A DNA stretch of 64,000 nt from Thinopyrum elongatum. Lineage: Eukaryota; Streptophyta; Magnoliopsida; Poales; Poaceae. Location: contig CM022298.1 of the NCBI GenBank assembly GCA_011799875.1, forward strand, positions 289,946,395 through 290,010,394. The letters run 5' to 3'. The notes below the pieces were generated by a model. It worked only from the letters and a program-made list of their open reading frames with translations, was not told the DNA's origin and searched no databases. This document shows, piece by piece, positions 1 to 10,126 of the stretch (positions are counted from its first letter, which is position 1; each line of letters opens with the position of its first letter). The position numbers and the translations under genes were made by a program.

Positions 1-1
1 G

Positions 2-943
2 CCGGACATCTGCACCGACATCGTCGAAACGGCTCAGTGTGCGAGGTCTGCCCGGGTTAAGCCTGTCATGAAGCATGCCTTCGTGGGAGTCATCCACGGA
101 GTGGAATCTGAAGATGGATCGGAGTATGATGGCGAAACCATTGTTTATTCCGGTGACGAGTCATCTATTGGAGAGACCGAGTCATTGTACCAGCTGCAAG
201 ATGGCCGGTTTGGTGGTTGTTCCGATGGCGACAGTATTCCGGACTCTCTCGACCCGCCAAGCCGGGTTGCGATCTTCATGGCCGGTACGCAGTCAGCGCC
301 ACAATCTTCGACCGCTGCGGCGATGATCTCCGGTTCAGCAGCGGCGACGGCCACTGGGGCAGGAGGCCCTGCGCTATCACCGGCTCAGGCTCTGTCCGAT
401 TTATTCAACACCTTGGCAGCACTGTTAGCGGCTGAAGTCCACCCGGCGGATCAGGGGCGGCACAACGCAGAAGTGGCGAAGGTGAAGGATCAGATAGCCC
501 AAGCCAAGGTGGATTTGGCAGCTGAAAACACCAGGATGGCTGCAGAGCGGGCCGAGTTAGATGCACATGCCTATCGGCTTACGTTGGATCAGAACGCGTC
601 CAATGATGTAATGAGGAGAAGGTACCGGTCTCACCTGCCTCTGGTTTACGAAGCCAGGAATCTCTTCAATACGCCAGGGGCCGGAACCAGCAACTAGCCA
701 GTGGTAAACCGGGTAGAAGCGCCTGGAACGGGGACGCCGGTTCAGCCGCGCGCAATGGATCCGCCTCTTCAGAATAACCCATCCCAGCATGTGCCCACAC
801 CTCAGGGTCATTATTCCAACCCCTTGGATAACATAGTCGCGGCCGCTTCACGATTGGCAGCCCTTCCGGTCGATGGTGAGTCCCTTGTAGCGGTGGAGAC
901 GTGACGGGCTAGGGAGCTCCTTCAGACAGCTTTGACTCAGTAA
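2..943 (+). pseudogene. gag: gag, N-terminal region of element A
   Basis: The frame is open from the first bases of the window, so the true start lies upstream. It encodes an Ala/Ser-rich segment followed by a charged stretch rich in Ala, Glu and Lys (about 470-570) that looks like a coiled coil. The frame is cut by TAG at 695-697, TGA at 902-904 and TAA at 941-943 but continues in the same phase into the recognisable gag domain. I see no catalytic motif. Assignment as the N-terminal part of the Gag polyprotein rests on position and frame continuity with the next entry, not on a domain match. Confidence 0.6.
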
Positions 944-2074
944 CAGGCTTACTCGTACAGTCGCGAGAGGATTCATTCCACCCCCCGCCCAAGCCGGAGT
1001 TACAGCAGGCATGTTGATGAACCGACTGTGTCTAGCAGTGCCCGCAATTGTAATCCGCTACGAGGCCATAACCCGGCGGGTGGCGGTGTTGATGCTCAGG
1101 ATGTGGTGGACCGTGCTAGGACACGTCGAGAGGCTGAGTTAGCAGCACAGAACGCGGCCCGTCAGCTTACTCCGGTTTGTCCAACAACTCCGGTGGAACC
1201 AGGGGTTACCTCCAGCTCTTTGGGGGTGCCGTGTCTCGTCCCAGCATTACGCAATGTACGGCTGCCCAAGGACTTCAAGGGCCCACGTAAAGTGCCAAAT
1301 TACACTGCTGATTTATCCCCCGAGTCATGGGTGGAGAGTTATGAAATGGCGATGGAGATGCTGGACGTAGATGATGCGGCATGTGCTAAGTACTTCACCA
1401 TGATGTTGGAAGGGACAGCTCGCACTTGGTTGAAAAACCTACCAGCTAACTCCATTGGGTCATGGGCCGAGCTAAGAGCCCAGTTTATTCAGAATTTCAA
1501 AGACACGTGCAAGCAGCCCATGTCAATTGTGGATTTAGCTGCCTGTGTCCAGGAGGAAGGAGAATCAACAACCCATTGGGTGCGCCGGGTTTCAGAAATT
1601 TTGCATTCATCGGACCGCATCAACGCTGATACGGCCGTTTTGACGTTGGAAGGCAATTGCCGATTTACGCCTCTTAAGTTGAAGCTGGGACGGCTCAAAC
1701 GCCATTGCAATGACATGGGGACGCTTATGGAAGCTCTGGTGAAATACGCCGACTCTGATAGTACCAAGGACCCTGAATCTGATGATGACAAGACAGGAAA
1801 GGGAAAGAAGGGTGGCAGCACCAAAGGGCAGCAGCATAACTCGGCGGGGCATGGAAACAGCGGTAAACGTAAAGCGGATAACAGTTCAGATTTTGTAGCT
1901 AATACCAATGCACAGGGTAATGGTCAGCGTCGGAAGGGTAAACCGCCCTCGCGTGGAAGAGAACCAAGTCCCCATCCGGAGCGCCTGAATTACCTGTTGA
2001 ACCAGCCCTGCCCAAAGCACGGATCACGGGACAAGCCGGCCACGCACCTCTGGAAGGATTGTTATATTATGTGA
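944..2074 (+). pseudogene. gag: gag capsid and nucleocapsid region of element A
   Basis: This part holds the retrotransposon Gag domain (Retrotrans_gag type): a Trp-Val-Glu-Ser-Tyr start, the segment around Thr-Trp-Leu-Lys-Asn-Leu-Pro, then Ser-Trp-Ala-Glu-Leu and the Phe-rich end, at about 1320-1530. A Lys/Gly/Ser-rich basic tail follows. It ends with a zinc-knuckle-like C-x2-H-x8-H-x4-C motif at about 2008-2065, just before TGA at 2072-2074. Gag packages element RNA into virus-like particles in the cytoplasm. No ATG opens the domain here; translation would have to start upstream. The downstream linker to protease is in the same frame. Confidence 0.85.
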
Positions 2075-3115
2075 GAATTCAAAGATTCAGATTTTTTCCG
2101 GAATGATAATGGACCGGCTGGCGGTTCAGGCCCCGGGTCTCATGGGCCGGGTTATGGTAGAGGCAGTTCCGGTTTAGGGTTCCATGGTAATCAAAGTGGA
2201 CATGGCAATCAAGGCAATCAAGGCAACCAAGGTGGTTATAATCATCAGGGGAACCAACAGTAGCAGCAGCAGCAGTCGGGTTACCAGAGCAACCCGAAGC
2301 AGTTAAACAGTGGACAGTACCATGTCTTCACCACCAGCCTATGCAAGCGCGATCAGAAGCTTCATAAAAGGGCAGTGAACTCCGTTGAACCGGCGGTGCC
2401 CCGTTACTTACGCTGGTCTGAACAGCCCATTGTGTGGAGTCGAGAGGATCACCCACCTCGGGTTGATAATCCGGGTCATCTGGCATTGGTGGTGGCACCT
2501 CAGGTGGGAGGTTACAAGTTCACTAAAGTACTCATGGATGGGGGGAGTAGTATCAATATCCTTTATTATGAAACCTTCCGTCGCATGGGGTTAACAGATA
2601 AAAATCTTAAACCATCCAGCACGGTCTTCCATGGTGTGGTACCTGGTAAATCGGCGTATCCGGTCGGTAAGATAGCTCTGGAGGTTGCTTTTGGTGATGA
2701 GCATGATTCAAGATCAGAAACATTGACCTTTGAAGTGGTGAAAATCAAGAGCCCGTATCATGCCCTGTTTGGGCGGCCGGCTTATGCTAAATTCATGGCG
2801 AGGCCCTGTTATGTTTATCTGCAGCTCAAGATGCCGGGTCATAAGGGGACCATCACGGTACATGGGAGTTGTAAGATCGCTTTGGAATGTGAAGAAGGTG
2901 ATGCGGCTTATGCGGAGTCGGTTTGTGCAACAGAGGAGTTGAAGTTTTACGAAGACAATGTTGATCCGGCAGATATGACTTCCTTGAAGAAGCCAACTAC
3001 AGAGCATGATCCGGCCTTGAAGTTTAAGTCGGCTGATGAGACTAAGCTGGTTGATTTCGTTCCTGGCGATTCATCCCAGCAGTTCAGCATTAGCGCTACC
3101 TTGGATCCGAAATAG
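2075..3115 (+). pseudogene. Gly/Asn/Gln-rich linker and retropepsin protease of element A
   Basis: After the gag stop the same frame runs through a low-complexity Gly/Asn/Gln/His linker (2100-2290), broken by TAG at 2261-2263. The aspartic protease domain follows at about 2490-2860. Its active-site loop reads Leu-Met-Asp-Gly-Gly-Ser-Ser, the form usual in Tat-lineage elements instead of Asp-Thr/Ser-Gly, and a distal hydrophobic-Leu-Phe-Gly-Arg-Pro segment marks the end of the fold. The enzyme would cut the Gag-Pol polyprotein. The frame stops at TAG 3113-3115, exactly between protease and RT, and continues in phase after it. Confidence 0.85.
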
Positions 3116-4552
3116 GAAAGCGCGCTCATCGAGTTCATCCGTGAGAACCGGGACATCTTTGCGTGGAAGCCTTCTGACATGCCAGGTGTACCGAGGGAAC
3201 TCGCTGAGCACACTCTTAATGTTGATCCCAAGTTTAAACCGGTCAAACAGTTTCTCCGCCGGTTCAATGAAGAAAGACGCAAGGCTATTGGTGAGGAAGT
3301 GGCCAGGCTCTTGGCAGCTGGCTTTATTGTGGAGGTATTTCATCCTGAGTGGTTGGCTAATCCGGTGCTAGTAATTAAGAAAAATGGCACTTGGCGTATG
3401 TGTGTGGACTACACAGATTTGAACAAGGCTTGTCCAGTGGATCCTTTTGCCCTCCCTCGTATTGATCAAATCATTGATGCTACGGCGGGTTGCGAGCGTT
3501 TGAGTTTTTTGGATGCGTATTCTGGCTACCATCAGATCAAAATGGCAGTTAAGGACCAGGAGAAGACAGCTTTCATAACTCCCTTTGGAGCCTTCTGCTA
3601 TGTGTCTATGCCCTTTGGGCTAAAGAGTGCCCAGGCGACTTATCAGCGCTGTGTGCAGAACTGTCTTCATGATCAGATCGGCCGCAATGTTCATGCTTAT
3701 GTGGATGATATTGTGGTGAAATCCAGAGAGAAGAAGACATTGATAGATGACTTGAAGGAGACCTTTGATAACCTCCGGGTTTATAAGATGATGCTTAATC
3801 TGGCCAAATGTGTCTTTGGTGTACCGGCAGGCAAGCTTTTGGGCTTTCTGGTGTCTAACAGGGGCATTGAAGCTAATCCGGAGAAAATCAAGGCCATAAC
3901 TTCTTTGGCTAAACCGAAGTGCATCAATGATGTTCAACGCTTGGCAGGCCGGATTGCAGCCTTGAGCCGGTTTATCAGTCGCCTCGGGGAGAAGGCTATC
4001 CCTTTATATCAGATGCTGAAGAATACGGACAATTTCGTCTGGAGCGACGCCGCCAATGAAGCGTTTGAGGATTTAAAGCGGCAGCTAGCCGAGCCGCCTG
4101 TCCTTGCTACTCCTGTTGATAAAGAGCCTTTGCTGTTATATGTGGCTGCCAATGCCCGGGCAGTTAGCGTGGCTATTGTGGTGGAGCGCAAGGAGACCGG
4201 AAAGGAGTATCCGGTTCAATGGCCAGTTTATTACATCAGTGAGGTACTTATTGAGTCTAAGCAAAGGTACCCACATTGGCAGAAGCTGGTATATGGAGTT
4301 TTTATGGCAAGCCGGAAGCTTAAGCAATATTTCCAGGGTCATCCCATCACTGTGGTCAGCTCTGCTCCTTTGGGGGAAATAATACGGAACAGGGAAGCGA
4401 CTGGCCGGATTGCCAAGTGGGCCATTGAGCTTGGACCTCACGGGTTAAATTATGTGCCTCGGACGGCAATCAAATCACAAGCATTGGTGGATTTCATCAA
4501 TGATTGGACAGAGTTACAGGCGCCAGAAGAGAAGCCGGATCATACTTATTAG
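3116..4552 (+). pseudogene. pol: reverse transcriptase with degenerate RNase H of element A
   Basis: RT domain at about 3350-3870: the Val-Val/Ile-Lys-Lys and Arg-Met-Cys-Val-Asp-Tyr block, Leu-Asp-Ala-Tyr-Ser-Gly-Tyr-His-Gln, Met-Pro-Phe-Gly-Leu, and an intact Tyr-Val-Asp-Asp catalytic motif at 3698-3709. The connected RNase H-like domain (about 4090-4500) has Ala-Ala-Asn where gypsy elements normally have the first catalytic Asp, so it is probably inactive; the next entry supplies a second RNase H. No stop or frameshift lies inside the RT domain. The segment ends at TAG 4550-4552. Copies the RNA genome into DNA inside particles. Confidence 0.93.
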
Positions 4553-6319
4553 ACTATTCATTTTGATGGGTCCAGGCAATTGGAGGGCTCGGGGGCTGGA
4601 GTCGTATTAACCTCCCCACGAGGTGATAAGTTTTGCTATGTTCTCCGTTTAATGTTCCCTTGCACTAACAATGCAGCTGAATATGAGGCCTTACTCCATG
4701 GTCTTCGGATGGCTAAGGAGATGAATTTGAGCCGGGTTAAGTGCTTCGGTGACTCGGACCTGGTGGCTCAACAAGTGTCTGGTACTTGGGATTCTAGGGA
4801 TCCGCTCATGGCTGCATATCGTCGAGAGGTGGATATTGTTGCAGGTCACTTCAAAGGCTATCAGGTTGATCATGTGGACCGGCGGAAGAATGAAGCGGCG
4901 GACGCTTTAAGCCGTTTGGGTTCCCAGCGTAAGCCGGTTCCACCCAACGTCTTTTTGGATGTGCTGCATAATCCGTCGGTTAAACTTCCCACAGAGGAGG
5001 ATCTGGCTGTTCCTGATCTGGAGGCTCAATTGGTGGCAGCACTTCATGTTATTCCAGATTGGACCGTCCCGTATCTGGCGTACATGAACCGGGGCGAGTT
5101 ACCAGAGGATGAGACTTTGGCCAGACAGATAATCCGGCGATCCAAGTCAATGACTATTGTCAATGGCGAATTACATCACTGCAGTGTAACAGGGGCGTTT
5201 CAATGTTGTGTATCTCCGGAAGAGGGCCGTGAGATCCTGCGTGAGATCCACGAAGGGGATTGTGGTCACCATGCCGGTTCAAAGTCCCTGGTAGCTAAAG
5301 CTTTTCGTCACGGTTTTTATTGGCTGACCGCTCATGCTGATGCGGAAGACTTGGTGAAAAAGTGCGATGGTTGTCAGAAGTTTTCACGCCGAGCTCATGT
5401 CCCGGCCCAGGAATTGAGGATGATTCCAATTACTTGGTCGTTTGCAACTTGGGGGCTGGATATGGTTGGGCCCTTTAAGAGATCCAAGGACAAGAAGACC
5501 CACCTTTTGGTGGCGGTTGATAAGTTCACTAAGTGGGTGGAGGCAGAGCCAGTCAGTAAGTGTGATGCAGCTACGGCGGTTCAATTCATCAAGAAGGTGA
5601 TTTTCTGGTTTGGCTTTCCACATAGCATTATAACTGATAATGGTACTAATCTGTCAAAAGGGGCTATGAAAGAGTTCTGTCAGCGTGAGCACATCCGGCT
5701 TGACGTATCTTCAGTGGCTCACCCCCAATCTAATGGGCAAGCGGAGAGAGCCAATCAGGAGATCTTGAGAGGCATCAAGCCCCGGCTTATGGTTCCTTTG
5801 CAACGGACGCCGGGTTGTTGGGTGGAGGAGTTACCTTCTGTGTTATGGAGCATCAATACCACGCCCAACAGGTCTACGGGTTACACACCTTTCTTCATGG
5901 TCTATGGAGCAGAGGCGGTTCTCCCGAGTGACATCCGTCATGACTCGCCTCGTGTGGCGGCTTATGTTGAAGCTGATAATGAGAAGGCACGGCAGGAAGC
6001 ACTTGACCTGTTAGATGAGGAGCGTGACATTGCAGTAGCCCGTTCGACGATTTATCAGCAAGATCTGCGTCGTTATCACAGCCGCCGGGTTAGAACCAGA
6101 ACTTTTCAAGAAGGTGATCTGGTGCTCCGACTCATCCAGGATCAGTCGGATATGCACAAGTTATCCCCGCCTTGGGAAGGACCCTTTGTGGTCAGCAAGA
6201 ACCTGCACAACGGGTCATACTATCTAATCGATGTTCGAGAGCACAAAGACTCACGTAAATCGGAGGAGGAGACCCACTGGCCGTGGAATATCGCTCATCT
6301 ACGGCCTTACTATACCTGA
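4553..6319 (+). CDS. pol: second RNase H and integrase of element A
   Basis: The frame continues from the RT across TAG 4550. The RNase H shows the four acidic positions: Phe-Asp-Gly-Ser at about 4563, Ala-Glu-Tyr-Glu at about 4677, Gly-Asp-Ser-Asp at about 4750, and Glu-Ala-Ala-Asp-Ala at about 4890. The integrase has the N-terminal HHCC zinc site (His-His then Cys-x2-Cys, about 5260-5380) and a DD35E core: Leu-Asp-Met at about 5456, Thr-Asp-Asn-Gly at about 5634, and Ala-Glu-Arg-Ala-Asn at about 5743, with 35 residues between the last two. I see no chromodomain at the C-terminus, as expected for Tat. Ends at TGA 6317-6319. This segment is uninterrupted. Confidence 0.93.
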   Translation, partial: TIHFDGSRQLEGSGAGVVLTSPRGDKFCYVLRLMFPCTNNAAEYEALLHGLRMAKEMNLSRVKCFGDSDLVAQQVSGTWDSRDPLMAAYRREVDIVAGHFKGYQVDHVDRRKNEAADALSRLGSQRKPVPPNVFLDVLHNPSVKLPTEEDLAVPDLEAQLVAALHVIPDWTVPYLAYMNRGELPEDETLARQIIRRSKSMTIVNGELHHCSVTGAFQCCVSPEEGREILREIHEGDCGHHAGSKSLVAKAFRHGFYWLTAHADAEDLVKKCDGCQKFSRRAHVPAQELRMIPITWSFATWGLDMVGPFKRSKDKKTHLLVAVDKFTKWVEAEPVSKCDAATAVQFIKKVIFWFGFPHSIITDNGTNLSKGAMKEFCQREHIRLDVSSVAHPQSNGQAERANQEILRGIKPRLMVPLQRTPGCWVEELPSVLWSINTTPNRSTGYTPFFMVYGAEAVLPSDIRHDSPRVAAYVEADNEKARQEALDLLDEERDIAVARSTIYQQDLRRYHSRRVRTRTFQEGDLVLRLIQDQSDMHKLSPPWEGPFVVSKNLHNGSYYLIDVREHKDSRKSEEETHWPWNIAHLRPYYT

Positions 6320-6502
6320 GCCCTAGGCTCTGCCATGTACATAGTTATGACAATGTATATATTATGATCAATATAGTAAACCAGAGCCTCAGTTAAAGCG
6401 GGGTATCTATTGTTTTTTACATCAGGTGTGGTTACATGGAGATTTCTGCTTATAAAGCGGCGTCCGTTTTATCCCTTGATTCGGCTTATCAAGCCATATA
6501 TA

Positions 6503-6660
6503 TAAATCACTTGGGGGCTTGGTTGTATTCGAACCTTAGCTACACCTCTTGATAGGCGCAAGGCCACCAGAAAAATCACTTGGGGGCTTGGTCATACTCG
6601 AACCATAGCTACACCTCTTGAGTGGCTCAGAGCCAAAAAGAAAAATTACTTAGGGGCCAA
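6503..6660 (+). repeat. three tandem units of 69-70 bp with a CACTTGGGGGCTTGG core
   Basis: The core begins at 6509, 6578 and (degenerate, ACTTAGGGGCC) 6648. The first two units also share the words CGAACC, TAGCTACACCTCTTGA and a variable 20-bp remainder. The cores resemble the polypurine tract expected just before a gypsy 3' LTR. Confidence 0.75.
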
Positions 6661-6993
6661 AGAGAGTGTTCCAGAAGAACAACTCAAACATAGGCACCCA
6701 CTGAGCACAGCTCAAAATATTGCTTGGGGATTCTTTGCTATCGCAATGAACAAAGAATCTACACTTGTAATAGGCTATCAAGCCACGGCTTGGAAGCCGG
6801 GTGTATACACCTAAAACCCCGGGTTAACCTACCTTTTTTTTAAGTAAGTCACTCCGTCCAGGTAAACCTGGTATGACCCGTCGAACTTCGACAAGTCAAT
6901 CTCATAAGACCCTGAACTTGTCAAAGTTAAAACGACGATTGGTTAAAGATTGAGGTCCATCTTAAAAGGCTTTGTAAAATGGTTTAACTCAGC

Positions 6994-7059
6994 GGCCTGG
7001 CAGCCCATGAAAAGCCTCGAATTTGGGGCCTGGCAGCCCGTGAAAAGCCTCGACTACAA
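6994..7059 (+). repeat. 33-bp tandem duplication
   Basis: GGCCTGGCAGCCC followed by TGAAAAGCCTCGA occurs at 6994 and again 33 bp later at 7027, with only a few differences. Confidence 0.8.
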
Positions 7060-7124
7060 GTTTTCATATGCTTTTATTTGCCAAGTTTTTTCTCCTTTGA
7101 TGAGATTTATGATAATTTTGGTAA

Positions 7125-7270
7125 ACCGGTGTTAATCAACCCAGCTCGGCTTTCAACTACAAGTTGTCAGTACATGATTAGTCATATTCCGGTGCTTATT
7201 AACCCGGTCTGGTTTTGACTATAAGTCGCCAGTATTATATATGAGTAATCCGGTGTTTTTCACAACCCGG
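7125..7270 (+). repeat. degenerate 61-64 bp tandem repeat with a CCGGTG start
   Basis: CCGGTG followed by a pyrimidine-rich stretch and AACCC occurs at about 7125, 7189 and 7250. The first two units also share CTA-TAAGT-CAGTA words. Diverged, non-coding. Confidence 0.6.
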
Positions 7271-7708
7271 TATGGGTTTGTCATAAACCGGCACAATATG
7301 GAAGGAGTTATCAATACTCATGTTTGGGGTATCGCCCTTACTACAAAAGTTGGTCAACCTACGATGTGATTCAATGTCACAGGTATCATTTATTTTCATA
7401 TTTGATTATTTTTAACAGCCTTGTTTATAAACCCAGGCCATATGCTTGGGCATCATGACCCGTCCGGTGGTAAACCGCCAGGACAAGTTCAACTTTTTGT
7501 ATGCAGGAACAGCCTGAATAAATCGCTCTGGATTATGAACATATATCTTAAGCATGGCGAATTAACAATATCAAGCAAAGAAAATATGCACGATGGCATA
7601 GCAGACCAAGTGTTTAAACTAGCCTATTACAAGGCGTTTCAGTGCCCAAAAGAATAATTGTTTTTTGGCAAGTATTGCAGCACGCGGAAGGTTAAATCGG
7701 CCTCCGGA

Positions 7709-8716
7709 TCATGACTCGTCACCGGGCTGCCCTGACGGTTGTGGATCGCCTTGCGCCGGTTCATCCTCTTCCTCTCTACCCAGCGGCTGGAAGTCAATGG
7801 TGTCCCAATCGATCCCAGTTAAGGCTCGGAACACAGCTTCATCGCTTATAAGTGTGGACGGTTCAACGTCAGGGGCATAGGTGTGCTTACGGATTGGCGG
7901 GATAAGATTTTGAGCCTCAGGGGTTGGTGCAGCAACCCGTTTGTTGTTGACATCATAACTCGCCTGGTAATATGAAAGATCAGTTTCTTCAGCCAGTTGG
8001 CAAGCCAGTGGACGTACTTCCCGGTTTATTGCTCGGAGGTCCTCATGGCCAAATTCTGATCCATCTTCTTTTAAGCTTGGATAGCCTTTAGCCACATCCA
8101 CCGGATCAAGATCAGGCACCCATGCTTTTGCCCGGGTTAGTGCGGTCAGAGCACCAGCCCTGGCAGCAGATCTCTTTAGCTCTTCTACCCGGACAGGCAG
8201 CATTGACAACCTTTCTAAGGTCTCCTTGATTAAAGTTGGGGGCGGCTTGTTGTGAGAAGCAGTGCAGATGATCCGTTGCGCGCCGGTATATAACTGCTCT
8301 ATAAGAGTATAGGCAGCCTTCAGCTTCTTCTGTACGTTAGAGCCCAGATGACTAATGCGAGTTCCTGCGCCAGTACAAACATCAGTAAACCGGCAATGTA
8401 TGGGATGATATATTGAAAATTTAAAGCCAGGATATTTACCAAACACAGCAGCAATCATGGCATGTATTTGCCGCTTTACACCAGTTAGCTCATCCACCAC
8501 CGGTTTGAGAGTTGCTTCTGCGTCCTCGGCTCTTTTTTGCAATGCGGATTTTTCTTTGTCCCAATCCGCCCGCTCCTTGTTGAAACTCTCCTTCAGCTTT
8601 TCCATAGCGGCTAAGGCACTGGTAAGCTCATCTTTGGTTTTGGAGGTTTCTGCCTGCTGGGACTTGATGTTTTCTTGCAGATCAGCGGTTTGAGTTTCCT
8701 TTTTGCTCAGCTCAGC
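7709..8716 (-). CDS. last exon of antisense gene A, coiled coil plus C-terminal domain
   Basis: Acceptor TTATAG precedes 8716. The exon opens with about 70 residues of heptad-like Glu/Lys/Leu/Ala sequence (about 8716-8480, coiled coil). A folded-looking region of about 200 residues follows, with Trp-Val-Pro-Asp-Leu-Asp and Leu-Ser-Tyr-Tyr-Gln segments, and an acidic Pro/Gly/Asp tail ends at the TGA read from 7711 to 7709. No stop or frameshift is present. A coiled coil before a conserved C-terminus is also seen in the antisense gene of element B, so this is likely a real structural protein of the family, activity unknown. Confidence 0.75.
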   Translation of the reverse strand, partial: AELSKKETQTADLQENIKSQQAETSKTKDELTSALAAMEKLKESFNKERADWDKEKSALQKRAEDAEATLKPVVDELTGVKRQIHAMIAAVFGKYPGFKFSIYHPIHCRFTDVCTGAGTRISHLGSNVQKKLKAAYTLIEQLYTGAQRIICTASHNKPPPTLIKETLERLSMLPVRVEELKRSAARAGALTALTRAKAWVPDLDPVDVAKGYPSLKEDGSEFGHEDLRAINREVRPLACQLAEETDLSYYQASYDVNNKRVAAPTPEAQNLIPPIRKHTYAPDVEPSTLISDEAVFRALTGIDWDTIDFQPLGREEEDEPAQGDPQPSGQPGDES

Positions 8717-8792
8717 CTATAAGAGACAAACATATCATGAATTGGCAGTGCATATTTGAAGTACCAAGCACATAACAAGTCATGCACCTGAT

Positions 8793-9114
8793 ACTTGGGG
8801 GCTAATGCATATTTGCTCGTAATCAGAAATTTCTGCAAGTCCCAAGTGCAATACAAGTATTACTCTTGGCACTTGGGGGCTAATGTATGCTGGTTCAAAG
8901 TGACATTATGAGTATTCTTCTAAAAGTCCCGGTTCATCTTCATCAGTTAAACCGGCCCTTGGGGACTATACCGGCGAAAGTTGTAATATTGCAATTCTAA
9001 GGTACCGTTTCATCTTAGAAAGATAACCCGGCCCTTGGAGGCTAAGCATGCAAAGTTGAGATATTACAAAGTCCCAGTTTAGATGACTATCATAAACCGG
9101 CACTTGGGGGCTAC
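8793..9114 (+). repeat. five polypurine-tract-like motifs at 68-86 bp spacing inside an intron
   Basis: ACTTGGGGGCTA at 8793 and 8871, CCCTTGGGGACTA at 8957, CCCTTGGAGGCTA at 9033 and CACTTGGGGGCTA at 9101. Flanks share CCGG and TAAACC words, so the units form a degenerate tandem array within the last intron (about 9165-8717) of the antisense gene. Confidence 0.75.
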
Positions 9115-9165
9115 TGGAGTTAATATTTGGAATTGAACACAAGAGAGAAGCAGTTATGCAGTTAC

Positions 9166-9685
9166 CTCATATCGCTCCTTCATTAGATTCACTAAACCAG
9201 CTTCAAAGTCGCGGCTTGCGTACAGGCGGTTTAAAAAACCAGAATGGATGTCTTGGGCGTTGAGGTGAGCATAGGTTGACAAATCTGTGTTCCATTTGCC
9301 TTTGCCCATAGCAGAAACCTCGTCCTTGGCACTATGCTTCGATAAAGCAACAGGATTGCCAGGAGCGGTGTGGCCGACGCCAGTAATCATAATATCATCT
9401 TCTTTATCATCAGCAGCCTTCACGGGAGTTGACGGTTTATCAGCAGCCTTAGCTGGGCTGGCCGACTTATCATCCGCGCGAGCCGGGCTAGTCGGTTTAT
9501 CAGTGTGGCCTGTGGTGTCAACTTCTGTTTGTTCAACTATGAAGTTATAATCTTGAGGCGGTGGATCATCATGTGTAACATCAGTATTTGTTCTTTCCAG
9601 ATCTGGAGTCTTCTCCGGTTCAATATCCACATTGTCATCAGACGGTCTATTTAACCGGGCCTTCTTACTAGGTCTAGGCTTGGCA
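9166..9685 (-). pseudogene. acidic low-complexity exon of antisense gene A
   Basis: Acceptor CTTCTCAG precedes 9685 and donor GTAACT follows 9166. It starts with a basic patch (Lys-Lys-Ala-Arg), continues with Asp/Glu/Pro/Thr-rich sequence, three degenerate Ala-Asp-Lys-Pro/Ser-Ala-Pro units, and ends with a more ordered segment (about 9160-9290). It looks like a disordered linker between the N-terminal domain and the coiled coil. Confidence 0.6.
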
Positions 9686-10126
9686 CTGAGAAGAACAAGC
9701 ATAAAGATCAGTACAGTATGCAAACATAACACATTAAGGATAAGATTAAAGCATAACCTACCCAGGGACCGTCTTGAGGGTTGGAAGTTGTGTGGCCGTT
9801 GATTCGCCAGAGGACGAATTAGGTGTTCCTTGATAATTTGAATCAGACGGATTAAGGGGCTGTCGAAAACAACCCGCCTTGGGGCAAGAAATATCAGGAG
9901 TATAAGAGACCTCTGTTCAACGTTTCCGGACTGGAGTGTTCGGTAAACCGGCAGAGGTAACTACCTGGCCACTGTGCCGGGTTGTGCGGCGGGCTTCGTG
10001 TTGCTGTTTCTTCAAAAGAAAGTTTGGGTCCAAGTGAGCTAAGGGGTGAGAACATTTTATTTTCCGGTTTGCTTGATGGAGTTTCTGTGTTGGCAGAGGG
10101 TCTGAACCGGAAGAAAGGATAGTTAC

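Larger units (their letters stand above)
6320..7708. other. non-coding region between pol and the antisense gene, with short tandem repeats
   Basis: About 1.4 kb lies between the convergent ends of pol (+) and the antisense gene (-). I see no credible coding region. It contains three separate sets of short degenerate tandem repeats, listed individually, and several polypurine-like words resembling CTTGGGGGCT. Both transcripts should end in here, but I cannot point to definite polyadenylation signals. Confidence 0.6.
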
